Assembly (NCBI GenBank): GCA_037349315.1
Contig: JBAIAC010000042.1
Span: 4,836,001-4,900,000 of the forward strand
DNA from: Chelydra serpentina
Lineage: Eukaryota > Chordata > Testudines > Chelydridae
Direction: 5' to 3'
DNA: 64,000 bases
Numbering within the stretch: position 1 is the stretch's first letter; each line of letters begins with the position of its first letter. The notes beneath the pieces were generated by a model. It was not told the origin of the DNA, searched no databases, and saw only the letters and a list, made by a program, of their open reading frames with translations. The position numbers and the translations under genes are program-made. Below are positions 25,101-30,339 of the stretch, piece by piece.

Positions 25101-26012
25101 GGTGCAGCTTCTCCCAGATGGAGGGGGCAGCAAGTGGGGAAATGCCCCGTCCTTCCCCACTGCCCTGGCCTCATTAGGAATGGCCCTGGATCCCCCCTGC
25201 ACTGCTCAACTCCCATCCCTCCACACTATCCTACCCCTTCCAGTGAGCCCGGACACCCTGCCCGTGCCCTAGTATGGAGAGTCTCAGCTGCACCCTATGG
25301 GGCAGGGCTGCACGCCCAGTGTGTGGGGGGATGGCACCAACCTGCTTTTAGAAACAAACCAGCCACACACAGGTTAATTTCCCTTTGGTCAGAGTTACCA
25401 GCCCCTACCATTGCCCCCAGCCCTGACTCTGTGACTCTCTCCCCAGTGGACGTGACTCTGGATCCAGACACTGCAAATTGCTGGCTCGTCTTGTCTGAGG
25501 ATCGGAAACGTGTGAGAGACGGAGACACACGCCAGGATCTGCCCGACAACCCTGAGAGATTTGATCCTTGTGTCTGTGTCCTGGGCGCTGAGGGGTTCGC
25601 GGGCGGGAGCGGGAGGCGTTACTGGGAGGTGGAGGTGGGAGACAAGCCTGACTGGGCTCTGGGGGTTTGTAGGGAATCTGTGAACAGGGAGGGGTGGGTC
25701 ACATACACATCTGAGGATGGATACTGGGCCATGTGGCTGTGGTATGGGGAATACAAGGCCAGCACCTCCCCCCCGACCGCCCTCCCCGTGAGGGTCAGGC
25801 CCGGCCGGGTGGGGATTTTCCTGGACTATGAGGCGGGCGAGGTCTCATTTTACAACGTGACTGACAGGTCCCATCTCTTCACTTTCACCGGCACCTTCTC
25901 CGGGACACTCCGCCCTTATTTCTGCCCTGGTCCCAACTCTGGGGGTGAAAACGCGGCTCCCCTGATTATCTGCCCGGTCCCAGCTCAGGCCGGAGGGAAT
26001 CTCGGTCCCTGA
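827..26012 (+). CDS. Butyrophilin-like gene 1 (5' partial): IgV-IgC-TM-heptads-B30.2
   Basis: This is a multi-exon gene whose signal-peptide exon lies outside the window. Exons I can support are 827-1174 (IgV), 3339-3620 (IgC), 10612-10719 (transmembrane), 12255-12287, 12675-12707, 17635-17655 and 18965-18991 (heptad micro-exons), possibly 18860-18865, and 25447-26012 (PRY/SPRY with stop). All internal exons are multiples of 3 and all junctions are phase 1, the usual butyrophilin arrangement, so the reading frame stays open. Butyrophilins are type I membrane proteins of the B7 superfamily that act in T-cell regulation; the cytosolic B30.2 domain binds ligands or partners. The order of domains is seen directly; the function is inferred from the family. 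The gene spans 25 kb, mostly because of inserted repeats. No disabling mutation was seen in the visible exons, so it may be functional. The closest human family is BTN/BTNL/MOG, but orthology cannot be assigned by eye. Confidence 0.85.
1515..1662 (+). repeat. CR1 LINE 3'-end fragment
   Basis: Translation gives the CR1 ORF2 C-terminal motifs [17 protein letters not shown] and [11 protein letters not shown]. Only the extreme 3' end is present, and it is cut at about 1662 by the next repeat. It lies in the IgV-IgC intron of gene 1. Confidence 0.8.
1663..1990. mobile_element. hAT-type MITE fragment (CAYAGGCACCGACTCCGTGGG family)
   Basis: It begins with CATAGGCACCGACTCCGTGG, almost the same as the start of the element at 57464 in the TRIM gene. 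It interrupts the CR1 fragment on its left. I could not define its right end, which runs into the sequence described next. Confidence 0.4.
1991..3010 (+). mobile_element. Retrotransposon gag-like fragment, possibly DIRS-type
   Basis: The open frame 2416-2610 encodes a small cysteine-rich knuckle, [17 protein letters not shown]. The overlapping frame 2523-2924 encodes a Ser/Pro-rich low-complexity tail. This pairing resembles gag-like proteins of DIRS-type tyrosine-recombinase retrotransposons in reptiles. The two parts are in different frames, so the copy is decayed. The family assignment is from memory and uncertain. Confidence 0.35.
3339..3620 (+). CDS. Gene 1 exon: IgC-like domain
   Basis: The 282-bp exon lies between acceptor TTTTGTAG and donor GTCAGT. 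It carries the butyrophilin second-domain signature [12 protein letters not shown], and the second disulphide cysteine lies in KVSCCVRN. Phase 1 at both ends joins it to the IgV and transmembrane exons without a frameshift. Confidence 0.92.
3768..4025. mobile_element. MITE with TGTAGAC-type ends
   Basis: The ends are near-inverted copies (GTATCTACACGGCAATTA on the left, TAATTACAGTGTAGACGTG on the right) of a DNA-transposon family. A relative lies at 13078-13365. It has no coding capacity and is intronic. Confidence 0.5.
4418..5410. mobile_element. Non-autonomous hAT element, CAGGGCCGG termini, 8-bp TSD
   Basis: It starts CAGGGCCGGCTCTAG and ends GAGCCGGCCCTG. The perfect 8-bp target duplication CCCGCTTT flanks it at 4410-4417 and 5411-5418, which is diagnostic of hAT transposition. 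The very GC-rich interior makes long spurious open frames on both strands (for example 4401-5330 + and 4429-5214 -). These are not genes. Confidence 0.93.
4565..4860. repeat. 57-bp GC-rich minisatellite inside the hAT element
   Basis: The string CCGCTCTCCCCGG starts at 4565, 4622, 4679, 4736, 4792 and 4849. The spacing is 57 bp except for one 56-bp unit. It gives about five tandem units of GGAGCGCCGGGGGGAGGG-type sequence. Confidence 0.9.
6427..6976 (-). repeat. CR1 LINE 3' end, split by a hAT insertion
   Basis: The + strand reads the reverse complement of a CR1 tail (TAGAATCATAGAACTGGAAG ... GGAGATTCCACAACCTCC), is interrupted at 6584, and resumes at 6929 (CCATGCTTAACCACCCTGAC). The two halves are collinear. 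Confidence 0.85.
6585..6920. mobile_element. Non-autonomous hAT element, 336 bp, 8-bp TSD
   Basis: Termini are CAGGGCCGGCGCTAG and CCGGCCCTG. A perfect 8-bp duplication CTCCCTAG flanks it at 6577-6584 and 6921-6928. Its right end folds as a hairpin: GTGCAAGGAAGTTTCAC is followed by its exact reverse complement across a 7-nt loop. It sits inside the antisense CR1 above. Confidence 0.93.
7246..8402 (+). mobile_element. CR1-type LINE fragment with reverse-transcriptase motifs
   Basis: Reading frames on + show the RT core: [31 protein letters not shown] and [12 protein letters not shown] ends the frame at 7724. After an internal deletion the C-terminal part ([12 protein letters not shown], then KREL) follows, with a 3' tail of TTCTTATG repeats. 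It is dead, with stops and deletions, and is inserted in the hAT transposon. Confidence 0.85.
8743..9802. mobile_element. LTR-like insertion (TG...CA)
   Basis: It starts TGTAACGATGCTGG and ends GGTTGTAACA. It has no coding capacity and interrupts the hAT transposase sequence. Near its right end it shares GATACATGCATA and similar strings with the element at 52352-53498, suggesting related LTR families. A clean 5-bp duplication is not visible; TGAT occurs close to both edges. Confidence 0.5.
10021..10253. mobile_element. Snap-back palindromic repeat, 85-bp perfect arms
   Basis: The arms 10066-10150 and 10158-10242 are exact reverse complements around the 7-nt loop GCATCCG. The unit contains AGTAGCCGTGTTAGTCTG and CATAAGCTTTCGTGGG, a family with several copies here (11490, 23415, 27440, 56995). 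It interrupts the hAT transposon. Confidence 0.9.
10612..10719 (+). CDS. Gene 1 exon: transmembrane segment
   Basis: The 108-bp exon lies between TCTCTTGCAG and GTGAAG. It encodes a short stalk (FFPRVNPW), a hydrophobic span ([19 protein letters not shown]) and a basic stop-transfer (WRQHRAK). This gives type I topology with the heptads and B30.2 in the cytosol. Phase 1 is kept at both junctions. Confidence 0.88.
10739..10812. repeat. Microsatellite (GA)n and (TTGA)n
   Basis: GAGAGAGAGAGAAAGAGAGA runs into repeated TTGA/TGAT units just downstream of the transmembrane exon donor. Confidence 0.85.
10837..11009. mobile_element. MITE with TAGGGTTGCCAAC ends
   Basis: The left end TAGGGTTGCCAACTCT and right end GGGTTGGCAGCCCTA are imperfect inverted repeats. 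No coding potential. Related ends flank the element at 16796-17453. Confidence 0.65.
11490..11735 (+). repeat. Copy of the CATAAGCTTTCGTGGG repeat family, non-palindromic
   Basis: It has the single-arm arrangement CACCTTGGAGACTAACACAT ... CATAAGCTTTTGTGGGCTAC ... CCCACTTCATCGAATGCA and then an AT-rich body. It shows what one arm of the palindromes at 10066 and 27461 derives from. Confidence 0.6.
12255..12287 (+). CDS. Gene 1 heptad micro-exon A (33 bp)
   Basis: The exon follows acceptor TTTTCTCCCGAG and precedes donor GTCAAT, phase 1. It encodes [10 protein letters not shown] in frame. It is a close copy of the exon at 12675, embedded in a duplicated intron segment. Both splice sites are slightly weaker than those of the second copy, so inclusion could be alternative. 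Confidence 0.5.
12362..12547 (+). repeat. CR1-like LINE 3'-end fragment
   Basis: GATTCTCCAGCACTGGAATC, AGATTGGATGTTATTCTAAA and CACAATGGTCCCTTCTGGCC are the typical 3' end of an amniote CR1 subfamily. It is inserted between the duplicated heptad-exon segments. Confidence 0.7.
12552..12645 (+). pseudogene. Degenerate third copy of the heptad micro-exon
   Basis: CTCTCTCTAGAGACCCTGCTATCTG matches the acceptor and 5' half of the 33-bp exons in pieces, but the 3' half and the GT donor are gone. It is followed by the same ACGACAGGGTGAAATCTC intron string as the other copies. It cannot be spliced as an exon. Confidence 0.5.
12675..12707 (+). CDS. Gene 1 heptad micro-exon B (33 bp)
   Basis: The exon lies between TTTTCTCCCTCTAG and GTCAGTG, phase 1. 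It encodes [10 protein letters not shown] in frame. Short charged exons like this form the juxtamembrane heptad/coiled-coil region of butyrophilins. Confidence 0.65.
13078..13365. mobile_element. MITE of the TGTAGACGT-ended family
   Basis: It carries TACGTCTACTGTGCAAAACC, an internal CAATGTAGACGTCCCTGC, and ends near TTGCAGTGTAGAG. It is related to the element at 3768-4025, possibly two tandem or nested copies. It is non-coding. Confidence 0.45.
13560..14180. other. Intronic sequence, nothing recognised
   Basis: AT-rich intron of gene 1. I see no exon, RNA gene or clear repeat boundary. Confidence 0.4.
14190..14350 (+). repeat. tRNA-derived SINE-like fragment
   Basis: TTAGCCCAGGGGTTACAG resembles an A-box head, and TTTAGGTTCCCCC a degenerate B box. 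The body resembles the better preserved copy at 24663. It is a non-coding, RNA polymerase III-type relic. Confidence 0.45.
15240..16550 (+). repeat. MIR-like SINE expanded by an internal minisatellite
   Basis: The left flank (AGATTGTAAACTCTACAATT, then GTAGGGATTGTGTC) and right flank (CTCTAGCTGCTACTGGAATA, then CAAATAAT) match the two ends of a widespread amniote SINE. Its sense consensus runs from TTGTAAGCTC through TACAGCGCCTAGCACAATGG to CTACTGCAATACAAATAAT. The 42-bp array grew from the TACAG...CCTAG...GGGGCCC segment between them. A reverse-strand relative is at 60637. Confidence 0.75.
15292..16512. repeat. 42-bp minisatellite, 29 units with no indels
   Basis: The string GTAC of each unit starts at 15301 and recurs to 16477, an interval of 1176 = 28 x 42. 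The unit type is TGTACAGGACCTAGCGCCGT followed by GGGGCCC and GGCCCTGAGTGTGTG. Because 42 is divisible by 3 and the unit lacks stops in several frames, it opens large false frames: 15271-16605 + with 14-residue repeats, 15273-16523 +, and 15239-16243 -. These lie in an intron of gene 1 and I do not regard them as genes. Confidence 0.95.
16796..17453. mobile_element. DNA transposon/MITE with AGGGTTGCCA ends
   Basis: The left end is AGGGTTGCCAGGCATCTGGT and the right end AGTTGGCAACCCTA. The interior is GC-rich and holds only shadow frames. It is intronic. Confidence 0.6.
17635..17655 (+). CDS. Gene 1 heptad micro-exon C (21 bp)
   Basis: The exon lies between CTTTCCAG and GTAAGG, phase 1. It encodes EYEAVK plus split codons. 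A 21-bp heptad exon is the classical butyrophilin unit. Confidence 0.7.
18860..18865 (+). CDS. Possible 6-bp micro-exon (Glu-Leu)
   Basis: CCCTCTGGCAG is followed by AACTGG and donor GTAAGC. In gene 2 the equivalent 21-bp exon ends in the same sense (CAGAGCTAG before GTAAGG). The 6-bp reading keeps phase 1. It may instead be a decayed exon that is skipped, which would also keep the frame. Confidence 0.3.
18965..18991 (+). CDS. Gene 1 27-bp exon before B30.2
   Basis: The exon lies between TTATTTCAG and GTAACT, phase 1, and encodes FTRARRYA. A 27-bp exon directly before the B30.2 exon is typical of butyrophilins, and gene 2 has the same at 42662. Confidence 0.75.
18992..22880. other. Intron of gene 1 with no recognised exon
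   Basis: This holds moderately GC-rich stretches (20600-21900) whose open frames on both strands lack domains. At about 22000-22560 there is an LTR-like AT-richer block (starting near GTGGTGCCCTCAGGTACC) that I cannot bound. Nothing here supports an additional gene. Confidence 0.4.
22889..23203. mobile_element. hAT-like MITE, CAGTGGTCCC...GGGACCACTG
   Basis: Exact 10-bp inverted ends CAGTGGTCCC and GGGACCACTG bound a GC-rich non-coding interior. The flanking 8-mers GTCTAGGG and CTCAAGGA are not identical, so any target duplication has decayed. Confidence 0.7.
23412..23512 (-). repeat. Fragment of the CATAAGCTTTCGTGGG repeat family
   Basis: TGCATCCGATGAAGTGGGTA ... CCCACGAAAGCTTATGCTCC ... 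AAGGTGCCACAGGACCCTTT matches one arm of the palindromes at 10158 and 27589, on the same side. Confidence 0.7.
23520..24330 (-). mobile_element. Ty3/gypsy-type integrase relic
   Basis: On the - strand, pieces of a retroelement integrase follow in order: [18 protein letters not shown] (first acidic catalytic region), [10 protein letters not shown] (second region, with the catalytic Asp apparently changed), [40 protein letters not shown] and a C-terminal [13 protein letters not shown]. Two reading frames are needed and stops intervene, so it is dead. No LTR pair was located. It lies in the last intron of gene 1. Confidence 0.8.
24588..24645 (+). repeat. Inverted duplicate of a gypsy segment
   Basis: GAAACTATTCCTGAATCCAT ... 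AGATTGCTGAACAGTTTCAA is the near-perfect reverse complement of 23667-23720. It is a second fragment of the same element in opposite orientation, about 0.9 kb away. Confidence 0.75.
24663..24950 (+). repeat. tRNA-derived SINE
   Basis: CTTTAGCCCAGTGGCTGGAC provides an A box, and AGGTTCAATCCCC is a clear B box at tRNA-like spacing. A SINE body follows. Related fragments occur at 14190, 37240, 45826 and 46140. Confidence 0.65.
25447..26012 (+). CDS. Gene 1 terminal exon: PRY/SPRY (B30.2)
   Basis: Acceptor CTCTCCCCAG is followed by 566 bp to TGA at 26010-26012. It encodes a full B30.2 domain: PRY motif [21 protein letters not shown] motif [22 protein letters not shown], and [13 protein letters not shown] near the end. 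A Gly/Ser insertion (AGGSGRR) precedes YWEVEV, and the C-terminus is longer than in gene 2. B30.2 is the intracellular ligand or partner-binding module of butyrophilins and TRIMs. Confidence 0.93.
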
Positions 26013-26182
26013 CAGCGACACCCACAGCACAGATTGTCCCCTCCTAGTGCTGCTGCTCTTCCTGCCCCTGGTTGTGCAAGCCAGTTACTGCCGGCAACTG
26101 GACATTTTGTGCTGACTGGACGCTGCTAGTTTCCCTTTTTAACTGGAGGTTCCAGTCGAAAACCAGACACCTGGCAACCCCC

Positions 26183-26306
26183 TAGGGTGACCAGACAGCA
26201 AATGTGAAAAATCGGGACAGGGGTTGGGGGGTAATAGGAGCCTATATAAGAAAAAGACCCAAAAATCAGGACTGTCCCTATAAAATCGGGACATCTGGTC
26301 ACCCTA
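26183..26306. mobile_element. Short MITE, TAGGGTGACCAGA...TCTGGTCACCCTA
   Basis: A 124-bp unit with inverted ends TAGGGTGACCAGAC and TCTGGTCACCCTA lies 170 bp after the gene 1 stop. TA at both edges suggests a Tc1/mariner-type target. It may fall in the 3' UTR of gene 1. Confidence 0.8.
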
Positions 26307-26666
26307 CAACCCCCAGCCCTCACCTTTCCCATCCCCGGCCCCAGGGGTAGCAGATGGGGATGGATGGGATGATTCACTCCTGTCAGAATTTTCTACCCCT
26401 GTGAAATCTCAATGTAAAACATGAAAGAAAAAAGATTATTCTAATTTAGAAAATATTTTTGTAACAAGGTGCAAATACAAGAATATTTTAATTTACATTT
26501 CAACAGTATTTCAAAAACAAGCATCTAAACATAGTTTTAGCAATGGAATTATTTACATTTTTTTTATTCTTCCCTCAAATCTATATTGAAGTTTAACTTC
26601 TCTAAATAACGTCATTTGTATTTCAACTGTGGAATTTCAAGAAATCCAAAATATTTATCTTAACAA

Positions 26667-26672
26667 AATAAA
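26667..26672 (+). terminator. Candidate poly(A) signal of gene 1
   Basis: The first AATAAA I noted after the gene 1 stop lies about 0.65 kb downstream in AT-rich sequence. There is no proof of use. Confidence 0.25.
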
Positions 26673-26751
26673 CTATTAAATTGTCAGACTGGGTTGTTCA
26701 GTTACAATGTACGTGTGTCATAAACATCACAACTACACACATGTGCAGCTG

Positions 26752-26784
26752 CTCTCTCTCTCTCTCTCTCTTCCCCCCCCCCCT
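26752..26784. repeat. (CT)n microsatellite followed by a C run
   Basis: A CTCTCTCTCTCTCTCTCTCT tract is followed by TTCCCCCCCCCC. Confidence 0.9.
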
Positions 26785-27439
26785 TTATTGTCTTGACTGG
26801 TTCTCTCTGGCAGGCAGGGCACATACACCCACCTCTTGCACTACATCTTTGAAAATTAATAGGTGAAAAATGATAGAATTAATTAAGGAATATATTTAAG
26901 TTATCTCACACAAGAGTATATAATATTCTTTGAACTTCTGTCAGCATTAATTCATGTGATTTTTAACTTTCTAGCTACATATAATTGGTAATCAAGATAT
27001 GACCCTTCCTTTCTTGTTCTGACATCAATAAACAAAACACGGTCCCCAACCTCACATGCTATCTTCCTACAGATAGAAATCTCTTCTACGATCTCCATTT
27101 TTTAGTTTATTTTTCTTTAGAAATATTATTTGCAGGCAATGTACTGTCAGTGCCCACTGTTGATTTCAATGTACTGCCAGGCTCTTCATGTTCTTGATTA
27201 TAAGGACACAACAAATGTAGTTTGATAAAGGAATAGAGAAGGGGTTGTATTCTTTTACTGAATCATCACAAATTAACTTAATTATATTAAAGATGCTGGC
27301 ATTTAATGACACATAACATAAAATTTGGTGAAGCTTTATTGGGAAACCTTTCTTCTTGGCCATGAATCAGATGAAAGGGTGATATTTTTGTTGTCATGTG
27401 AGATTTAGAGTACAAAGAAAATAAAGTATCAGAGGGGTA

Positions 27440-27675
27440 GCCGTGTTAGTCTGGATCTGCAGAAGCGACAAAGGGTCCTGTGGCACCTTATAGACTAACA
27501 GAGGTATTGAAGCATAAGCTTTCGTGGGTCAATACCCACTTCTTCGGATGCAAGCAGTGGCCACGAAGAAGTGGGTATTGGGTATCCAAAGAAGTGGGTA
27601 TTGACCCACGAAAGCTTATGCTTCAATACCTCTGTTAGTCTATAAGGTGCCACAGGACCCTTTGTCGCTTCTAAA
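27440..27675. mobile_element. Snap-back palindromic repeat, 84-bp arms, 44-nt loop
   Basis: The arms 27461-27544 and 27589-27672 are reverse complements and contain AGAAGCGACAAAGGGTCCTG and CATAAGCTTTCGTGGG. The loop contains a further GAAGTGGGTATTGGGTATCC segment. The - strand frame at 27495-27731 crosses it and is not a gene. Confidence 0.85.
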
Positions 27676-27838
27676 GAAAATAAAGTTGCTCTAGGAAATT
27701 CATCACAATTCCTCTGGGTTCTGTCCACCACCTTCTGGAATGCTCTGTAAAAATAGTGACCGATTGGTCTAATTCCTTGAAATTAACGATTGAACCTAAT
27801 ATCCTGAAGAGCTATCTGAGCAGAGTGTGATGGGAGGG

Positions 27839-28649
27839 TGTCATAAATATGAAGGGAAGGGGGAGAGGGTCTGATGCAGTGCTATAAAATCCTCTTCCCA
27901 GCAAAGGGTTAAGAAATGCAGGTAGCCAGACTGACACCTGACCTGGTTGGCATCTGACCAATAAGGGGACAAGATACTTTCAAATCTTGGGAGGTGGGAA
28001 GGCTTTGTGTGTGGCTCTTTGTCTGAGCCAGAGTGATCTTGGAAGACAGAAAGAACCTACAGAAAAGCAGTCTCCTCACCAATAGTCACTTTTCTAAAGT
28101 AAGTTTAGATAGCATAGCAAGTAGATTTCTGTTTATTTTGCTTGGTGTGTTCCCTGTGTTAGAGGGAGGGGTTATTCCTGTTTTTCTGTAGCTTTAAGTT
28201 TGCCCAGAGGGGGAATCCCTCTGAGTTTGGAAATTGAGTACCCTGTAAATTAGTTACCATCCTGATTTTACAGAGATGATTTTACCTTCTTTGTTTTAAT
28301 AAAATCCTTCTTTTAAGAAGCTGACTGTTTTCTATGGTGTTAAAACCCAGGGGGTGGGTTTTTAGATCACTGTGTAACCAATTGGTTGGGAGATTGTTCT
28401 CAAGCTTCCCAGGAAAGGGGGTGTACGGGCTTGAGGGGGTATTTTGTGGGGGAGGGAAGTTCAAGTGATTCCTTTCCTGGATTCCTGTTAGATACTCGAT
28501 GGTGGCAGCGAGAGAAGCATTTCTCAGGGTGCAGGGAATTTTGTACCTTGGGGGTTTTAACCTAAGCTGGTAGAAATAAGCTTAGGAGCTCTTCATGCGG
28601 GTCCCCACATCTTTACCCTAGAGTTTAGAGTGGGGAGGGAACCCTGACA
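27839..28649 (+). mobile_element. Solo LTR (TGTCATAAAT...CCCTGACA)
   Basis: It runs from TG to CA over 811 bp and matches a turtle LTR family I recognise (TGTCATAAATAT start, an AATAAAATCCTTCTTTTAAG block, ATGGTGGCAGCG, TTAACCTAAGCTGGTA and GGGGAGGGAACCCTGACA end). Flanks GAGGG and GAGGC are a one-mismatch candidate 5-bp duplication. Its right edge is about 350 bp upstream of the gene 2 ISRE, so it could influence expression. Confidence 0.75.
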
Positions 28650-28972
28650 GAGGCACATCACATGGCATTGCTATGACTACTTTTTGTTTTAAATGTGATG
28701 CATTTATTACTTTTCCCAGCTCTGTCTGCTGCTGGCCTGCGTGCTGCAATGGGGCTGCTGAATTTAGTTATCCTGGGGGGTGTGGGAAAGGGTCCTGCCA
28801 GGGTGGAAGAAATAAAGCAGCCCTCCCTAGAAACCTTCGGCAGAGGATTGCAGAGAACCGCCATGGGGCTGGGTGTCTTGAGCTGCCTGAATGCTGGAGT
28901 CTGCTGGCTTGGCAGGGCCCCTCCCAGCGCAGCAGGGCTGTGGCTGTTTCTTTAAGAAAAAACGCTAATCTC

Positions 28973-28982
28973 GTCACGTGAC
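28973..28982. promoter_or_regulatory. Palindromic E-box GTCACGTGAC
   Basis: A perfect 10-bp palindrome with the CACGTG core (USF/MITF/TFE type) lies 15 bp from the ISRE-like site. The position fits a proximal promoter of gene 2. Binding is inferred. Confidence 0.5.
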
Positions 28983-28997
28983 CGCCTGTGTGACTTT

Positions 28998-29010
28998 ACT
29001 TTCGCTTTCC
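28998..29010 (-). promoter_or_regulatory. ISRE/IRF-like element upstream of gene 2
   Basis: The - strand reads GGAAAGCGAAAGT, which fits the interferon-stimulated response element pattern GGAAANNGAAA with one deviation at its end (GT for CT). It lies just upstream of a purine-rich segment that ends in a consensus donor (29198). This suggests IRF or ISGF3 control of the butyrophilin-like gene. Confidence 0.6.
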
Positions 29011-29019
29011 ATCCCCGGC

Positions 29020-29197
29020 AGTGCTGCAAGAGGGAAGCCCCGTTCTCTGGGAAAACTGCAGCGATCTGGTAGCCAGGGAATTAGCCCTGCAATGGGATCA
29101 ACTGAAATAGTCACTTACAGTGTAAATCATCGCAACAAGCCGAATGGAGTTTGATCACACCCTGGAGATTGTAAAACTTCTCAGAAGGACCCATCAG
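29020..29197 (+). other. Probable 5' non-coding exon of gene 2 with two uORFs
   Basis: This segment, downstream of the ISRE, ends in the donor CATCAG/GTAGGT at 29197/29198. The start is a guess because no TATA box is evident. It carries two upstream ATGs. One at 29092 gives a 20-codon frame that stops at 29152-29154. The other at 29144 runs 18 codons to the exon end, and if spliced to 33591 it meets TGA at once. Confidence 0.45.
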
Positions 29198-30339
29198 GTA
29201 GGTTATTGCTTCAGATGATTCCTCATATCCCCTCATGTGTACTGCGCATTGCCTGGCCAGATTGTTAATAACACAAGGATTAAATAATCCGGGGTCATTT
29301 GTTTTGCTCGTTATGTAAACACTACATTACAAGTGCATTCACAGTGATTTACAGTCCAATGCCGTTCGGATTATTGTCCCAGCAGAGTGTAACTCGGCAT
29401 TTGTGCGGCACGTTGAATTAGTGATTTGTTTCTTTTGCGGGTCTGTTTTATTCAAGAACACCGGGCCGGATCAGGTCCCAGGGAGGTTTGTAACAAATAA
29501 CTTCCTGTATTGAGAACACTGGAAGAGATTTACTGCGCCACTCCCAGCTGTTCTGTCTTTCTGCCTGTTAACGTTACAGTTTTCTACCTCACTGTGGGGC
29601 TGAATCCTTTTGTTTCTGATACTTTCAAGAGAAAAAAGAAAATTATTTCCACAATCAGTCAAAACAGAAAATTGCATCCTGTTCTCCTTCTGAAATGAGG
29701 GGGAATTAAGCATGTGCCTAACCAGACCATACACTCAAATGTACTGCTGAATAGGGATTTCATGCCATAATTTAAAAAGAGACATATTTATACATTGGTT
29801 GACAGGTCATCTCCTACTGTGTGAACAGTCATTGGAGAGGAGATTTCCTAAGGAAATCTATAGGACTAAAGGTAGTAAAAAATTAATTTAAAAACACTAT
29901 TTCACAACAATAATTCACTTTTGTTTTGTTTGAAATATTTTATAGACTTCCATTTTTAATCAACTATTATTGAAACAAAATTATTTTCTTTTTTCAATCA
30001 TTGTTATTCCTCTTTTAGCAAGAATGGGGGAAGGGTCAATAAAACGTTTTGATTTTATCAGAATTCCTATTTTGAATGCATTTGAACTATATATTCTCAT
30101 TTAGCATCATTTCATTGAAAAATTAGAACCATTCAGATAATAGGAAAATTAATTTTTAATGTTTTTTTCTAAAAGTCATTTTCTAATGAAAAAAAATATT
30201 TTTGTTTAAACGTTTTTGAATTGCGGCCAATGGGAGCTGCGGGTGGCCATGCAAATGTAAACAAACTGCCTGGCGGCCCGCCAGCGGATTACCCTGACGG
30301 GCTGCGTGTGGCCTGCGTGCCGCAGGTCGCCCCCCACTG

